NCBI RefSeq assembly: GCF_039522605.1 | Contig: NZ_BAAADS010000024.1 | Location: 1-64,000 of the forward strand | Direction of reading: 5' to 3' | Length of the DNA: 64,000 nt | From: Lentibacillus siamensis | GTDB taxonomy: Bacteria; Bacillota; Bacilli; Bacillales; Amphibacillaceae | Translations under genes and position numbers: made by a program | In this document: positions 43,445 to 53,298 of the stretch, in pieces | How positions within the stretch are numbered: the stretch's first letter is position 1 | How the letters are laid out: every line of letters starts with the position of its first letter | Notes under the pieces: generated by a model | What the model was told of the DNA's origin: nothing | What the model saw: only the letters and a program-made list of their open reading frames with translations | The model's database searches: none

Positions 43445-43655
43445 CCCCCGGTCAAAGTGCTACAACATTTATTATTTCGGTTTACGGTTGATAATTGCCC
43501 TGCAACGGTTGAAGTCTCTGGTTTGTGTTTGATAATTGGCTAATCCATTGAACAAATGTATGTGTACCCCTGGTGTGGAATGATGTAAAATAAGATTTGA
43601 CGAGTGTTCCTTTCTTCCGTATAAGAACTATAGATCAAAAAAAGGGGGATTCCAA

Positions 43656-44135
43656 TTGAGACAGCCACCAGTACATACAATCGCAGAAGATGCAATCAAA
43701 GCGTGGAAAATCACTGCCGGTATTTTCGTCGCAATTTTATGGTTTGCTGCGATTGCTGCGACGGTACTAACCTTTATTTTCGACTGGCCGGTTTGGATTA
43801 TCGCAATTGCTATTGTGATAAGTGCAATAAGTACTTATTTTTTTGTATTTTTACTTCCGGTTTTGCGTTGGCGAAGATGGCGGTATGAAGTGTTTGAACA
43901 GGAAATCTATATTCAGCACGGTATCCTGATTGTATCACGTACTTTAGTTCCGATGATCCGGGTCCAGCATGTGGATACACAGCAGGGACCTATTTTGAAA
44001 AAATACAAGCTGGCCAGTGTTACGATTTCCACCGCAGCTACTACTCATGAAATACCAGCACTGCTGGAAGAGGATGCTTCGGAACTGAGGGATCGTATTT
44101 CCGCACTGGCAAGGGTGGATGAAGATGATGTCTGA
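43656..44135 (+). CDS. ydbS: bacterial PH-domain membrane protein YdbS
   Basis: A 159-residue protein with two N-terminal transmembrane helices (about 20-65) and one bPH_2 domain (about 70-155; YEVFEQEIYIQHGIL...VPMIRVQHVDTQQGP). It is the YdbS homologue, forming an operon and probably a complex with YdbT; the pair is implicated in resistance to certain antimicrobial peptides in relatives. AAAGGGGG precedes it. Confidence 0.88.
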   Translation: MRQPPVHTIAEDAIKAWKITAGIFVAILWFAAIAATVLTFIFDWPVWIIAIAIVISAISTYFFVFLLPVLRWRRWRYEVFEQEIYIQHGILIVSRTLVPMIRVQHVDTQQGPILKKYKLASVTISTAATTHEIPALLEEDASELRDRISALARVDEDDV

Positions 44136-45552
44136 ACAGAAAAGACTCCATCCGGCTGCGGTATTTTTTAACTTTATACGGGTTGTAAAAGAAGCTGCTT
44201 TTGCAATCATTTTAGGGTTTATTTCATTTAAAGACAGCGCGTTTATGTATTTTATACTTGGCGCATCCGCTATTCTTATTTTGATGATTCTATTCAGTAT
44301 TTTATCGTGGTATCGGTACACCTATCGTGTGGAGGATGACGAATTACGGATTGAATATGGTATTTTTGTCAGAAAAAAACGCTATATTTCCAAAAACCGG
44401 ATTCAGTCGATTGACCTGACGTCCAGTGTGATTCACCGCATTTTTAAACTGACCCGGGTAAATATTGAAACGGCCGGGAGCAGCACGGGTGCAGAAGCGT
44501 CATTAAAAGCGGTGAAGCTTTCGGAAGGGGAAGCATTACGCCGTGAATTGAAAACGGTAAGTACTGTTGAACAGGACAATGAACCGGAAGATGCTGAAGA
44601 AGATTGGCCATCTTCAACGATTACGTTCAAGCGGCTTTTTATTGCTGGAACCACATCCGGCAGTATTGGGGTTATTCTTGCTATTGCTGCATTTGGGTCC
44701 TCGGAACTGGAACAATTCATTCCGGATGATTTTTATGACAGTACATTTGAATGGATAATCGAACTGGGCATTACGATTATGATTGTATTGGGATTAATTG
44801 GACTGCTCTTGCTCTGGATTCTCGGAATAGCTGGAACAATGATTAAATACGGCAATTTTACGATCACCAAAATGGAGGATGAACTGTTTATCACACGTGG
44901 ACTGCTGGAAAAAAAGCAGCTGACCATACCGATGAAGCGGATTCAGGCAGTAGGCATACAAGAAAGTCTGATTCGGCAGCCGCTTGGATATGTAACGGTG
45001 TTTGCAGAGATTGCCGGCGGATCCATGGATAAAGGTGAGGATTTTTCATCGATTCTGTTCCCGATTATGAAAGCGGACGAAGTGGAGCCGTTTCTGCAAA
45101 AATTTCTGCCTGAATACGCAGGAATAACGAATGACTTGACGCCATTGCCAAAGCGCGCACGCAAGTTCTATTTGCTGCGTTCATCCATTTTATTCCTTAT
45201 CGTTACAGGGGTAATCGCCTTCGTTCTGCCAACCTTTATATGGCTGCCCCTGATTGTTCTGGCCGGGAGCGCCTATTTGGGCATTCTGCGCCACAAAGAT
45301 GGCGGTTTTCGTCAAGATGATAAAAAGTTAACAGTGCGCTACCGGTTTTTGAGCAGGAATACAATAACAATGTACCATAAACGTGTCCAGGCTTTTGAGA
45401 AAAAGCAGCATCGAGTGCATGTTCATCAAAGACTTGCCAATGTCAGACTGTCGATTATCGGAAAAATGGGCATGGGAAAACATTTCACCGTGAAAGAACT
45501 GGAAGAATCCGATGTCAATCAAATAGCCGACTGGTATTCTTACCGGGAGTAG
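44119..45552 (+). CDS. ydbT: bacterial PH-domain membrane protein YdbT
   Basis: A 477-residue protein with three bPH_2 domains alternating with paired transmembrane helices. The repeated signatures are RIEYGIFVRKKRYISKNRIQSID, LFITRGLLEKKQLTIPMKRIQAVG and VRYRFLSRNTITMYHKRVQAFE (each cited as a family pattern, in part). It overlaps ydbS by 17 nt. ATG codons at 44125 and 44128 are alternative starts with somewhat better spacing. Confidence 0.88.
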   Translation: MKMMSEQKRLHPAAVFFNFIRVVKEAAFAIILGFISFKDSAFMYFILGASAILILMILFSILSWYRYTYRVEDDELRIEYGIFVRKKRYISKNRIQSIDLTSSVIHRIFKLTRVNIETAGSSTGAEASLKAVKLSEGEALRRELKTVSTVEQDNEPEDAEEDWPSSTITFKRLFIAGTTSGSIGVILAIAAFGSSELEQFIPDDFYDSTFEWIIELGITIMIVLGLIGLLLLWILGIAGTMIKYGNFTITKMEDELFITRGLLEKKQLTIPMKRIQAVGIQESLIRQPLGYVTVFAEIAGGSMDKGEDFSSILFPIMKADEVEPFLQKFLPEYAGITNDLTPLPKRARKFYLLRSSILFLIVTGVIAFVLPTFIWLPLIVLAGSAYLGILRHKDGGFRQDDKKLTVRYRFLSRNTITMYHKRVQAFEKKQHRVHVHQRLANVRLSIIGKMGMGKHFTVKELEESDVNQIADWYSYRE

Positions 45553-45560
45553 GAACAAAA

Positions 45561-45985
45561 GCGGAAGCGCCCGTTTAGCGACGTACAAACTGCGCCCTGC
45601 CATTTAGTGTGGGTCGGCGTTGCCGCGCAAAGCGGCGGTGTTAGCCGATCCTCCTTAATCCGCAATGAGATTAGATGAACTTGACTTATCGCCAATAATG
45701 GCGAAAGTCAAAGTGAATCTTATGCTCGAAAGCGAAAAGGATACACGCCCCTTCATAGGGGTGTGCCGACGTTGGCCGTAAAGGCCGGTTTTAGTCGGCC
45801 TTCCTTAAAGTACGAACCGATGTTGACTTTCACCGCAAGGGTATAAGTGCGACTAAGCCACTGGTTTCACCAATCGGCAAGTCTTCTTTATCGTAGTGAG
45901 GAAGTGTGAAGTTTGGGACTGCGCTAAATGCTCGTCCCACCAAGTTCACTGCTAGTCGCTGGGCGCTGGAGCCGGACGTGGCTGA
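45561..45985. other. large GC-rich structured intergenic element
   Basis: About 425 nt, richer in GC than its surroundings. The ends close on each other: AGCGCCC and AGCGAC (45566-45582) with GTCGCT and GGGCGCT (45955-45967). Inside are two similar complex hairpins, each with a CGGC...GCCG-type stem followed by CCTTAA, plus TTGACTT/AAGTCAA and GCCCC/GGGGT stems. The start GCGGAAGCGCC and end GGCGCTGGAGC resemble a large intergenic repeat known from other Bacillaceae. It could be a nonautonomous element or a structured RNA. Confidence 0.6.
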
Positions 45986-46041
45986 TTAGGAGCAAGTGAA
46001 TTATCCTCATTTACAAAATTTTATAATTTCTTATACAATCT

Positions 46042-46086
46042 AAAAACACACCATGACGGCATTGCTGCCATGGTGTGTTTTTTTAC
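46042..46086. terminator. bidirectional terminator
   Basis: AAAACACACCATG...CATGGTGTGTTTT with an inner GGCA/TGCC stem, between the convergent ydbT and rhomboid genes. Confidence 0.85.
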
Positions 46087-46117
46087 TATATAGTATTGGT
46101 AATTCCAACTACCTTTT

Positions 46118-46876
46118 TTAAAAAATCCTCCCAATTAGCCCAAATAAAATAAGGATGGCGAGAAATGTCCAAAATGCGTATTTATAAACGTTTTTGGGAA
46201 TTCTGCGCTTTTTCCAGCGGTTTGGATCGAATTGAATGCCGTCATTGTTTTTATATCGTTTGTTTCGCCACGGAGAGAAGGGGCGTACATTCGTCAGCAG
46301 GGGTGGTGCTATTGCAAATCCGCCCAAGAATCCAAAAACATGTGCATAAACATTAACTCCGGGCTGGATAAACGTCATTACTGCACCAATAACAAAAATC
46401 ACCACAATGATTTGGGAGTTGCTCTGGTCAATCAGGTGTTTGCGGAATGCGACCATGAAGATGTAAATTCCGAATAACCCGTAAATGGCACCGGAAGCGC
46501 CAACGGAAATGTAAATTGGCGGACCGAGTAAAAAAGTTGCAATGTTGCCCACAATGCCTGCTGCAAAATAGGCCAAAATAAACTTGTATTTTCCTAGCAT
46601 TTGCTCGAGTGCCGGACCAAACAAAACGAGAGCAAACGAATTGAACAGAGCATGCATAAGTCCCGCATGCAAAAAAATCGGCGTAATCAGACGCCAGTAT
46701 TGCCCTTGATAGATATAGAAATTGTTCCCGCTTCCCCATGCCTCCAGCTGGACAGCAAATGGGAGTTGCAGGAAATCGCAGATCAGCCAAAGTACGAGAT
46801 GAATAATGACCAGCGTTGAAACAATCGGATAAAACTGCATGAATTCTTTTATACTTCTTTCCGTGCGGATAAACAT
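46118..46876 (-). CDS. ydcA: rhomboid-family intramembrane serine protease (YdcA-like)
   Basis: A 252-residue membrane protease with six or more helices. The catalytic serine is S128 in GASGA and the histidine H179 in AHVFGFLGG. The HAGLMHALFNSFAL loop/TM2 region (70-83) is family-specific. It cleaves transmembrane substrates. Same chromosomal place as ydcA in Bacillus subtilis, divergent from acpS. Confidence 0.92.
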   Translation of the reverse strand: MFIRTERSIKEFMQFYPIVSTLVIIHLVLWLICDFLQLPFAVQLEAWGSGNNFYIYQGQYWRLITPIFLHAGLMHALFNSFALVLFGPALEQMLGKYKFILAYFAAGIVGNIATFLLGPPIYISVGASGAIYGLFGIYIFMVAFRKHLIDQSNSQIIVVIFVIGAVMTFIQPGVNVYAHVFGFLGGFAIAPPLLTNVRPFSPWRNKRYKNNDGIQFDPNRWKKRRIPKNVYKYAFWTFLAILILFGLIGRIF

Positions 46877-47017
46877 TTCCAGCGCTCCCTGTATTATAAA
46901 TTTTCATATATTATTTTAATAGTATACCATGAATAGTATGATCATTATAATCGTACTAAAATACAATAAGAAACTGCAACAATCCTAACTTTTTCTAACT
47001 GAAGGGTGGGTGATTTT

Positions 47018-47389
47018 TTGATAAAAGGAATTGGCATCGACATAATTGAAATCGACCGGATTCAAAGGGCACTTGTAAAAAACAGCCGCTTTGCCGAACG
47101 GATTCTAACAGAAATGGAAAAAATACGCTACTTTGATAAGTTGGACAGCCCTTCCAGAAGAACAGAGTTCCTTGCCGGCAGATTCGCGGCAAAAGAGGCG
47201 TTTGCCAAAGCTTGCGGCCGGGGAATTGGTAAACTCAGCTTTCAGGATATGGAAGTCATCACGAATGCGGCTGGTGCGCCGTCAATGCAGGTCAGCAGAT
47301 ACGACGGATGGGTCATACATCTGTCCATCACCCACAGCAGGGATTATGCTGTTGCGCAAGTAGTGATAGAAGAGCCAGGAAGGATATAA
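47018..47389 (+). CDS. acpS: holo-[acyl-carrier-protein] synthase
   Basis: A 123-residue phosphopantetheinyl transferase that loads CoA-derived phosphopantetheine on apo-ACP. IKGIGIDIIEIDR carries the Mg-binding Asp (D8), and FLAGRFAAKEAFAKA carries the conserved Glu. TTG at 47018 is preferred: GGGTGGGTGA lies just upstream and the product begins MIKGIGID, as in relatives. GTG at 47006 would add four residues. Confidence 0.92.
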   Translation: MIKGIGIDIIEIDRIQRALVKNSRFAERILTEMEKIRYFDKLDSPSRRTEFLAGRFAAKEAFAKACGRGIGKLSFQDMEVITNAAGAPSMQVSRYDGWVIHLSITHSRDYAVAQVVIEEPGRI

Positions 47390-47507
47390 TTCCAGCTTTG
47401 TTTGGCCCATAATACACCTGACAACGTTCATGAAAATAACCACGGGTAGATTCTGCATAATTGCAATGGTTGTCTCATATATTTTAGTGCGGGTAGGAGG
47501 GAACAAA

Positions 47508-49031
47508 TTGTATATTGTCACCGCAAATGAAATGTACGGTATTGACCGCTATACAACAGAGGAAATCGGAATGGATGGTAAAATGCTGATGGAAAATGCA
47601 GGCCGTGCCATAAGTGAAAGAATTGAATCCAACATTAAAAATACCGATGTTATCACAGTGTTCGCCGGATCAGGCAATAATGGCGGGGACGGTTATGTTA
47701 TTGCCCGGACATTGCTGAATAGGGGATATCAGATAACGGTGATTCAGGTTGTTCCGGATGAAAAGATAACAGGAGATGCACGTTACTATAAAAACCTGTT
47801 TATCAATTGTGGCGGAAGTATTTCCATAACTGGGGATCCGGTTGAAATTGACGAAGCGCTGAACCAAACCGACATTGTTATTGATGCGATTTTAGGAATC
47901 GGGGTAAAGGGAGAGCTGCGCGAACCAATTAAAACAATTGTTGACACGATTAATGACAGTCCGGTTCGGGTGATTTCTGCCGACATTCCTTCTGGGCTTC
48001 CGGCAGACGAGGGAGCGGCTGCGTTTGATTCCGTACAGGCCGACTACACCATAATAGTCGGCTATCCCAAAATGAGCACGTTCCTGCAGCATACGGCACC
48101 TTTTTACGGGGAGTGGGAAACAGTTGATATCGGGTTCCCTGAATCAGCTCAGACATCATTAACACGATCTGTCTGGACAGACCGGCAATTCAAAAACAAG
48201 ATGCCGGACCGGAAAAAGGATTCACACAAAGGGGACCACGGCCGTGGACTTATCATCGGCGGCAGTGAGGAGATGCCGGGTTCCATTGTAATGACTGTTC
48301 GGGCGGCGTTGAGGGCGGGCGCAGGACTTGTGACTGCCGGATCGGTAAAACAGGCAATACCAGTTATCGCCTCCCAGTGTATTGAGGCTACCAATCTGAA
48401 ACTGAAAGAATTCGATGGGGTAATCAGTGGCGATCAATCGATTCCGTATCAAAATTATGATGCCATCGCACTCGGCATGGGTCTTGGACGTCACGAGTCT
48501 ACTCGTTCAATCGTTATCAACGCAGTAAGGCAAGTAGATGGTCCACTCATTTTGGATGCTGACGGGTTATATCATATTCAACATGACCTTGAATTATTTA
48601 AGGGCCGGACAGCCCCTGCTGTTATCACACCCCATCCCGGGGAAATGGCAATGCTGACAGGTGTATCTGTGCAGGAAATCCTGCGGGAGCCATTTGCATA
48701 TTCCATCGAATTTGCCCGGATGTATCAGGCATTTGTCGTCCTTAAAGGTAGTTTTACCATCGTCACTGCGCCAAATGGACATCAGTCCGTAAATACGACC
48801 GGAAATCAAGGGCTTGCAAAAGGTGGAAGCGGCGATGTGCTCACAGGAATTATTTTGGCAATGACCATGCAGCACGAGGATCTGTTTGATGCTTTGCGCA
48901 ATGCCTGTTTTGTGCATGGGAAAGCTGCTGATTTACTGGTGTCCAATTCTCATTCGGTTTATGATTTGATGGCTACAGATGTTGTGGAAGGTATCGGAAA
49001 AGTGTACCGTACATTTTCGGCTGAAACGTGA
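47508..49031 (+). CDS. nnr: bifunctional NAD(P)HX epimerase/dehydratase
   Basis: A 507-residue repair enzyme for hydrated NAD(P)H. The N-terminal YjeF_N epimerase domain (1-210) has GSGNNGGDGYV and DAILGIGVKG. The C-terminal ribokinase-like ADP-dependent dehydratase (about 225-505) has HKGDHGRGLIIGGS, TPHPGEMAMLTG and KGGSGDVLTG. A TTG start at 47508 follows TAGGAGG with 7-nt spacing; the frame opens 26 codons earlier without support. The gene lies between acpS and the LolA-like gene. Confidence 0.93.
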   Translation: MYIVTANEMYGIDRYTTEEIGMDGKMLMENAGRAISERIESNIKNTDVITVFAGSGNNGGDGYVIARTLLNRGYQITVIQVVPDEKITGDARYYKNLFINCGGSISITGDPVEIDEALNQTDIVIDAILGIGVKGELREPIKTIVDTINDSPVRVISADIPSGLPADEGAAAFDSVQADYTIIVGYPKMSTFLQHTAPFYGEWETVDIGFPESAQTSLTRSVWTDRQFKNKMPDRKKDSHKGDHGRGLIIGGSEEMPGSIVMTVRAALRAGAGLVTAGSVKQAIPVIASQCIEATNLKLKEFDGVISGDQSIPYQNYDAIALGMGLGRHESTRSIVINAVRQVDGPLILDADGLYHIQHDLELFKGRTAPAVITPHPGEMAMLTGVSVQEILREPFAYSIEFARMYQAFVVLKGSFTIVTAPNGHQSVNTTGNQGLAKGGSGDVLTGIILAMTMQHEDLFDALRNACFVHGKAADLLVSNSHSVYDLMATDVVEGIGKVYRTFSAET

Positions 49032-49103
49032 CAATATTGTTCTCCTAGTCCAGTTTAAACCACGCATTAATCGCGTGTGAAATGAGACAAGGGAGATATG
49101 TCC

Positions 49104-50120
49104 ATGAAAAAACAGATTGTTATCAGGATGATGGTTGCTTTAGGTTTTGTTCTTTTACTGGCTGCCTGTGGAGAAAAATCTCAGGAGGAAGTACTTGATA
49201 AGCTGGAGTCCAAACTGGAAGAAATGAATGGGTATAAGGCAACAGCTGAGATGAAGATGAACACTGGTCAGGAAGGACAGAAATACAAGCTTGATATTTG
49301 GCATAAGAAGAAAGATTTCTACCGGGTCAAATTGAATAATGCTAAGGATGACAAGGGCAGTCAAATCATCTTGAAGAATGAAGAAGGTGTTTTCGTACTG
49401 TCGCCGGCGCTTAATAAAAGCTTTAAGTTTCAGAAGGAATGGCCGGATAACGGCAGTCAGCCATATTTATTTCAGTCATTGGTCAATGATTTGAAAAAGG
49501 ATAAAGATGCCACATTCAAAGTGGGGGAAAAATACTACATCTTCCAAACCAAAACGAACTACCAAAGCAACAATAACCTGCCATACCAGAAAATTTATTT
49601 TGACAAGAAAACCTTTACACCGGTAATGGTTAAAGTATTGGATAAAGACAAAAATCCACTGGTGGAAGTCGCTTTCTCCGAGTTTAATACGAATCCGGGT
49701 TTCAAGAAAGGCGACTTTGAAATGGACAAAAATATGTCCGCCGACAATACTGATTCTGCAGTTTCCGGTGATGTGAAAAAAGATGCGTTATCGGTAGTAT
49801 TTCCATTTTATATGGCTGGCAGTGAACTGACGAAAAAGAAAGAGGTTGCACTGGAAAATGGAAAACGGGTGATTATGACATTTTCCGGGGATAAAAACTT
49901 TACCCTGGTCGAAGAAAAATTGGAAACTGTTCCGACGATGGCCTCTCCACAATACGTTAACGGTCAAATTGTAAATCTCGGACATTCCATTGGAGCACTA
50001 TCCGGTAATGCAATTGAATGGACCAATAATGGGGTGAATTTTTATCTCGCCAGCGAAGAATTGACCGAATCCGAATTAATCAAAGTGGCAAAATCCGTTG
50101 AGCGTAAAGAAGTGAAGTAA
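49104..50120 (+). CDS. ydcC: LolA-like lipoprotein (YdcC family)
   Basis: A 338-residue lipoprotein with lipobox LLAACG near residue 22. The mature part shows the LolA/LppX-like half-barrel pattern (MKMNTGQEGQKYKLDIWHKKKDFYRV). It is the YdcC homologue, between nnr and alr; in Bacillus subtilis YdcC is expressed during sporulation. ATG at 49104 has better spacing from AAGGGAG than the ATG two codons earlier. Confidence 0.85.
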   Translation: MKKQIVIRMMVALGFVLLLAACGEKSQEEVLDKLESKLEEMNGYKATAEMKMNTGQEGQKYKLDIWHKKKDFYRVKLNNAKDDKGSQIILKNEEGVFVLSPALNKSFKFQKEWPDNGSQPYLFQSLVNDLKKDKDATFKVGEKYYIFQTKTNYQSNNNLPYQKIYFDKKTFTPVMVKVLDKDKNPLVEVAFSEFNTNPGFKKGDFEMDKNMSADNTDSAVSGDVKKDALSVVFPFYMAGSELTKKKEVALENGKRVIMTFSGDKNFTLVEEKLETVPTMASPQYVNGQIVNLGHSIGALSGNAIEWTNNGVNFYLASEELTESELIKVAKSVERKEVK

Positions 50121-50132
50121 ATGAAGAGCGGC

Positions 50133-50169
50133 AAGCAGACTCATAAGGAGAGGGGGTCTGCTTTTTATT
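50133..50169 (+). terminator. terminator after ydcC
   Basis: AAGCAGAC/GTCTGCTT with a T run. Confidence 0.8.
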
Positions 50170-50226
50170 TATGTCAGATTAAGATAAAATGGTACCAGAT
50201 AGAGGATGGAAGGGAGTTATACTGAC

Positions 50227-51351
50227 ATGACACAAACAATTTACCGAGATACATGGGCGGAAGTTGATTTGGATGCAATCGAATATAATATAAACCAAAT
50301 AAGAGCGCGAATACCGCAGCACTGCAGTGTCATCGCAGTAGTCAAAGCGGATGGGTATGGACATGGTGCAGTTGAAGTCGCAGAAAGGGCTTTGCAAAGT
50401 GGAGCGGAAATGCTTGCGGTGGCCATCCTTGAAGAGGCGCTCACCTTAAGGGAAGCCGGATTCGATGTACCAATTTTAGTGTTTGGACGGGTAGCGCCAA
50501 AGGATGTGGCAATTGCTGCAGAAAAAGATATTACGCTGACATTTTTTCAAAAAGAGTGGCTGCAGGAAGTAAACCAAATTTCCCTTCCGCAGACATTGAA
50601 GCTTCATATGAAGTGGGATACCGGAATGGGACGGATTGGACTCCGTACTGAGAAGGAACTGAAAGAGCTTATTGATGAACTAAAGGATCAATCAAACGTT
50701 CAATTAACCGGAATTTATACACACTTTGCTACTGCCGATGAACCGGGTACAGATTATTTTCATATGCAAAATGAGCGCTTTGATCGATTGATGACAGCAT
50801 TCGAGCGCATGTGGACTGACCCGGTGGCCATTCATACCGGCAATAGTGCCGCATCTATCCGCTTTCCCGAGAAAATGCATCATTATATCCGGTTTGGCAT
50901 TTCGATGTACGGGATGTATCCTTCTTCCACGGTGAAAGGGGAACGGAACATTGATTTGAAGCAGTCCTTCTCCCTTCACAGCAGACTGATTCATGTAAAA
51001 CAGCTTGCACCTGGTGAGTCGGTGAGTTACGGGGCAACGTACACCACCTCGGATTATGAATGGATTGGGACTATTATGATTGGTTATGCAGACGGGTGGA
51101 TTCGTAAGCTGCAGGATATTGAAGTGCTGATTGATGGTAAGCGCATGCCGATAGTTGGACGGATTTGTATGGATCAGACCATGATTAGACTTGATAAGGA
51201 ATATCCTGTCGGCACTGAGGTCACACTGATAGGAAGACAGCAGAATGATATGATTGAAGTTGACGAGGTTGCGGATTATTTGAATACCATCAGCTATGAA
51301 ATACCATGTATGATCAGCAGCCGTGTTCCCAGAATCTACACGGGCGAATAA
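50227..51351 (+). CDS. alr: alanine racemase
   Basis: A 374-residue PLP enzyme making D-alanine for peptidoglycan. The PLP lysine is K40 in VVKADGYGHG and the catalytic tyrosine lies in SVSYGATYTT. KWDTGMGRIG and GRICMDQTMI are further signatures. The start at 50227 follows AAGGGAG; an ATG at 50206 is upstream of the likely ribosome site. Followed by the EndoA antitoxin-toxin pair, as in Bacillus subtilis. Confidence 0.95.
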   Translation: MTQTIYRDTWAEVDLDAIEYNINQIRARIPQHCSVIAVVKADGYGHGAVEVAERALQSGAEMLAVAILEEALTLREAGFDVPILVFGRVAPKDVAIAAEKDITLTFFQKEWLQEVNQISLPQTLKLHMKWDTGMGRIGLRTEKELKELIDELKDQSNVQLTGIYTHFATADEPGTDYFHMQNERFDRLMTAFERMWTDPVAIHTGNSAASIRFPEKMHHYIRFGISMYGMYPSSTVKGERNIDLKQSFSLHSRLIHVKQLAPGESVSYGATYTTSDYEWIGTIMIGYADGWIRKLQDIEVLIDGKRMPIVGRICMDQTMIRLDKEYPVGTEVTLIGRQQNDMIEVDEVADYLNTISYEIPCMISSRVPRIYTGE

Positions 51352-51564
51352 AACCTGTTCGGTCAATGCATAATCTTTCCAAAATCAAATAAACATAGGT
51401 AACAGGGCTTCTTCTTTTTAATATATGCTGATGTGCACGTTCTTATAAATTTTCTGTATTTCAAAGAATTTCTCTATAAGCCTTTGCAAACCTTGTCAGA
51501 GAATGATATTATAAAAAAAGAATTAAATGGAGTTCGGTTCAACAGTTCGCGGAGGTGTATGGTT

Positions 51565-51852
51565 TTGTCAGAGAGCATACAGGAGATTTTAGTACGACTA
51601 CCAAAAAACCTGATAAACGAGGTGGATGGATTAATGAAGTATGAACAAAGTGATTTAAGCGACTTCATATGTCAAGCGACAAGAAATTACCTGGAATATA
51701 AAAAAGATGAGCACATTCAACAATTTCGTGAATCTATGCAGCAAGGTTATGAAGAAATGGCCAGAATTAATCTAACAATCGCTTCGGAGGCATTTCAAGC
51801 CGAAGAGGAGGCCGAAAAAAACACCCTAGAGCGCTCCGTGATCGGGGTGTAA
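51565..51852 (+). CDS. ndoAI: EndoAI antitoxin
   Basis: A 95-residue ribbon-helix-helix antitoxin. The N-terminal EILVRLPKNLINEVDGLMKYE forms the DNA-binding fold. The C-terminal MARINLTIASEAFQAEEEAE tail resembles the toxin-binding part of Bacillus subtilis YdcD. A TTG start is 7 nt after GGAGGTG; an ATG two codons earlier abuts the site. It neutralises EndoA and probably represses the pair. Confidence 0.92.
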   Translation: MSESIQEILVRLPKNLINEVDGLMKYEQSDLSDFICQATRNYLEYKKDEHIQQFRESMQQGYEEMARINLTIASEAFQAEEEAEKNTLERSVIGV

Positions 51853-51856
51853 GCTT

Positions 51857-52216
51857 TTGATCGTTCAACGTGGCGAAGTATATTTCGCCGATTTATCACC
51901 TGTCGTAGGGTCCGAACAGGGGGGCATTCGCCCAGTGTTGATCCTGCAGAATGATATAGGTAACCGCTTTAGCCCGACTGTCATTGTTGCGGCAATTACT
52001 GCACAGATTCAAAAAGCCAAACTGCCGACACATGTGGAAATTGATGCGAAACGGTATGGCTTTGACCGTAACTCTGTTATATTGCTGGAACAAATCCGGA
52101 CATTGGATAAACAACGGTTAACCGATAAAATTACAAAACTCGACAAAGCGATGATGGAGAAAATTGATAAAGCATTGGAAATAAGTTTAGGTCTTAAAGA
52201 TATGTATGACCATTAG
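51857..52216 (+). CDS. ndoA: EndoA (MazF-type) mRNA endoribonuclease
   Basis: A 119-residue toxin. MIVQRGEVYFADLSPVVGSE starts the SH3-like PemK/MazF fold. R25 and T48 correspond to the catalytic Arg25 and Thr48 of Bacillus subtilis EndoA. It cuts mRNA at a UACAU-type site in relatives. A TTG start lies 4 nt after the antitoxin stop. The gene precedes the sigma-B operon, as usual. Confidence 0.95.
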   Translation: MIVQRGEVYFADLSPVVGSEQGGIRPVLILQNDIGNRFSPTVIVAAITAQIQKAKLPTHVEIDAKRYGFDRNSVILLEQIRTLDKQRLTDKITKLDKAMMEKIDKALEISLGLKDMYDH

Positions 52217-52217
52217 G

Positions 52218-52255
52218 AAATACCCCGCTGAAAAAGCAAATGGGGTATTTTTTAG
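52218..52255 (+). terminator. terminator after ndoA
   Basis: AAATACCCC/GGGGTATTT followed by TTT. Confidence 0.85.
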
Positions 52256-52291
52256 TGGCATAAAATGTGAAAATCAAGGGACCCGATCATG

Positions 52292-52300
52292 TGATATAAT
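52292..52300 (+). promoter_or_regulatory. extended -10 promoter of the sigma-B operon
   Basis: TGATATAAT is an extended -10 with no clear -35, 124 nt before rsbR. It probably gives the constitutive sigma-A transcript of the whole operon. Confidence 0.5.
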
Positions 52301-52423
52301 GGTAAAAATGATTCATTATTAAAGGAAGCACTATATACCATGCTAAACTCGACAAGAAATGATAGTATTACAGTATATCGAATTTTATAATAACCGTTTT
52401 CAATATATTTCAGGAGGGAAACC

Positions 52424-53293
52424 ATGGACGAGAAATTTAAAAAGATTGCTATGGAGAATAGTGATTCCATTGTTCACTTATGGTTGGATGAGATTGGTTC
52501 CATGAAGGATTATAATTACACATCCAGTATATCGGAAGAATTGTTTGAAAGTACAAACAGAGAGTTCGTCAATGTGATATTTGCCAGTATCAAGAACCAG
52601 GGAAACTCAAAAACTGTGGAAGATTTCTCGGAAAAACTGATTAACCTTGGCTGGCCGCTGAGTTACATAACAGATGGACTGCAAGTATTTCGTCGTGTAA
52701 CAATTGATTACATTCTCAGCCAGTCTGATCAGGTTGATTCAACGTACATATCGAACGTGCTGCAGAGTGTTGATAACTGGACGGAGCCGATTATCCGCCA
52801 GCTGGTTAATGAGTATACAGGAAGCTGGGAGCACATTGTATCACTGCAACGCGTGGCACTTCAGGAATTGTCAGCGCCGTTAATACCAGTGATGGAACGG
52901 ATTACGATTATGCCATTGATTGGAACGATCGATACGGAACGGGCCAAATTAATTATGGAAAACCTTTTGGAAGGCGCTATTAAGCACAATTCTGAGGTTG
53001 TCCTAATTGACATCACAGGGGTTCCAGTTGTCGATACGATGGTGGCCCATCATATTATTCAGGCCGCAGAGGCAGTGCGTTTGATTGGATCAACGTGCAT
53101 TCTTGTCGGGATTCGTCCTGAAATTGCCCAGACGATTGTTAATCTGGGTATTGACCTCGGCAAATTCCCGACGAAAAGTTCGCTGAAAAAGGGTTTCCGG
53201 AAAGCATTGGAAATCACCGACAGAAAAGTTGTTGATCTCGATAAAAAGTACGGCGAAATAGAAGAAATGATTGATTCTCTAGGTGAAGGGTGA
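52424..53293 (+). CDS. rsbR: stressosome protein RsbR
   Basis: A 289-residue stressosome co-antagonist. The N-terminal globin-like sensor domain is followed by a C-terminal STAS domain (about 160-275). T171 (GTIDTERAK) and T205 (VPVVDTMV) sit at exactly the RsbT phosphorylation positions of Bacillus subtilis RsbRA. It forms the stressosome with RsbS and releases RsbT upon environmental stress. It overlaps or abuts rsbS. Confidence 0.95.
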   Translation: MDEKFKKIAMENSDSIVHLWLDEIGSMKDYNYTSSISEELFESTNREFVNVIFASIKNQGNSKTVEDFSEKLINLGWPLSYITDGLQVFRRVTIDYILSQSDQVDSTYISNVLQSVDNWTEPIIRQLVNEYTGSWEHIVSLQRVALQELSAPLIPVMERITIMPLIGTIDTERAKLIMENLLEGAIKHNSEVVLIDITGVPVVDTMVAHHIIQAAEAVRLIGSTCILVGIRPEIAQTIVNLGIDLGKFPTKSSLKKGFRKALEITDRKVVDLDKKYGEIEEMIDSLGEG

Positions 53294-53298
53294 TCGTG

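Noticed and set aside
43096..43543. KPPKK and FFGGFR repeat proteins on the two strands after cshA
   Set aside because: Both arise from the same 21-nt repeat. They have no start signals and overlap the cshA terminator.
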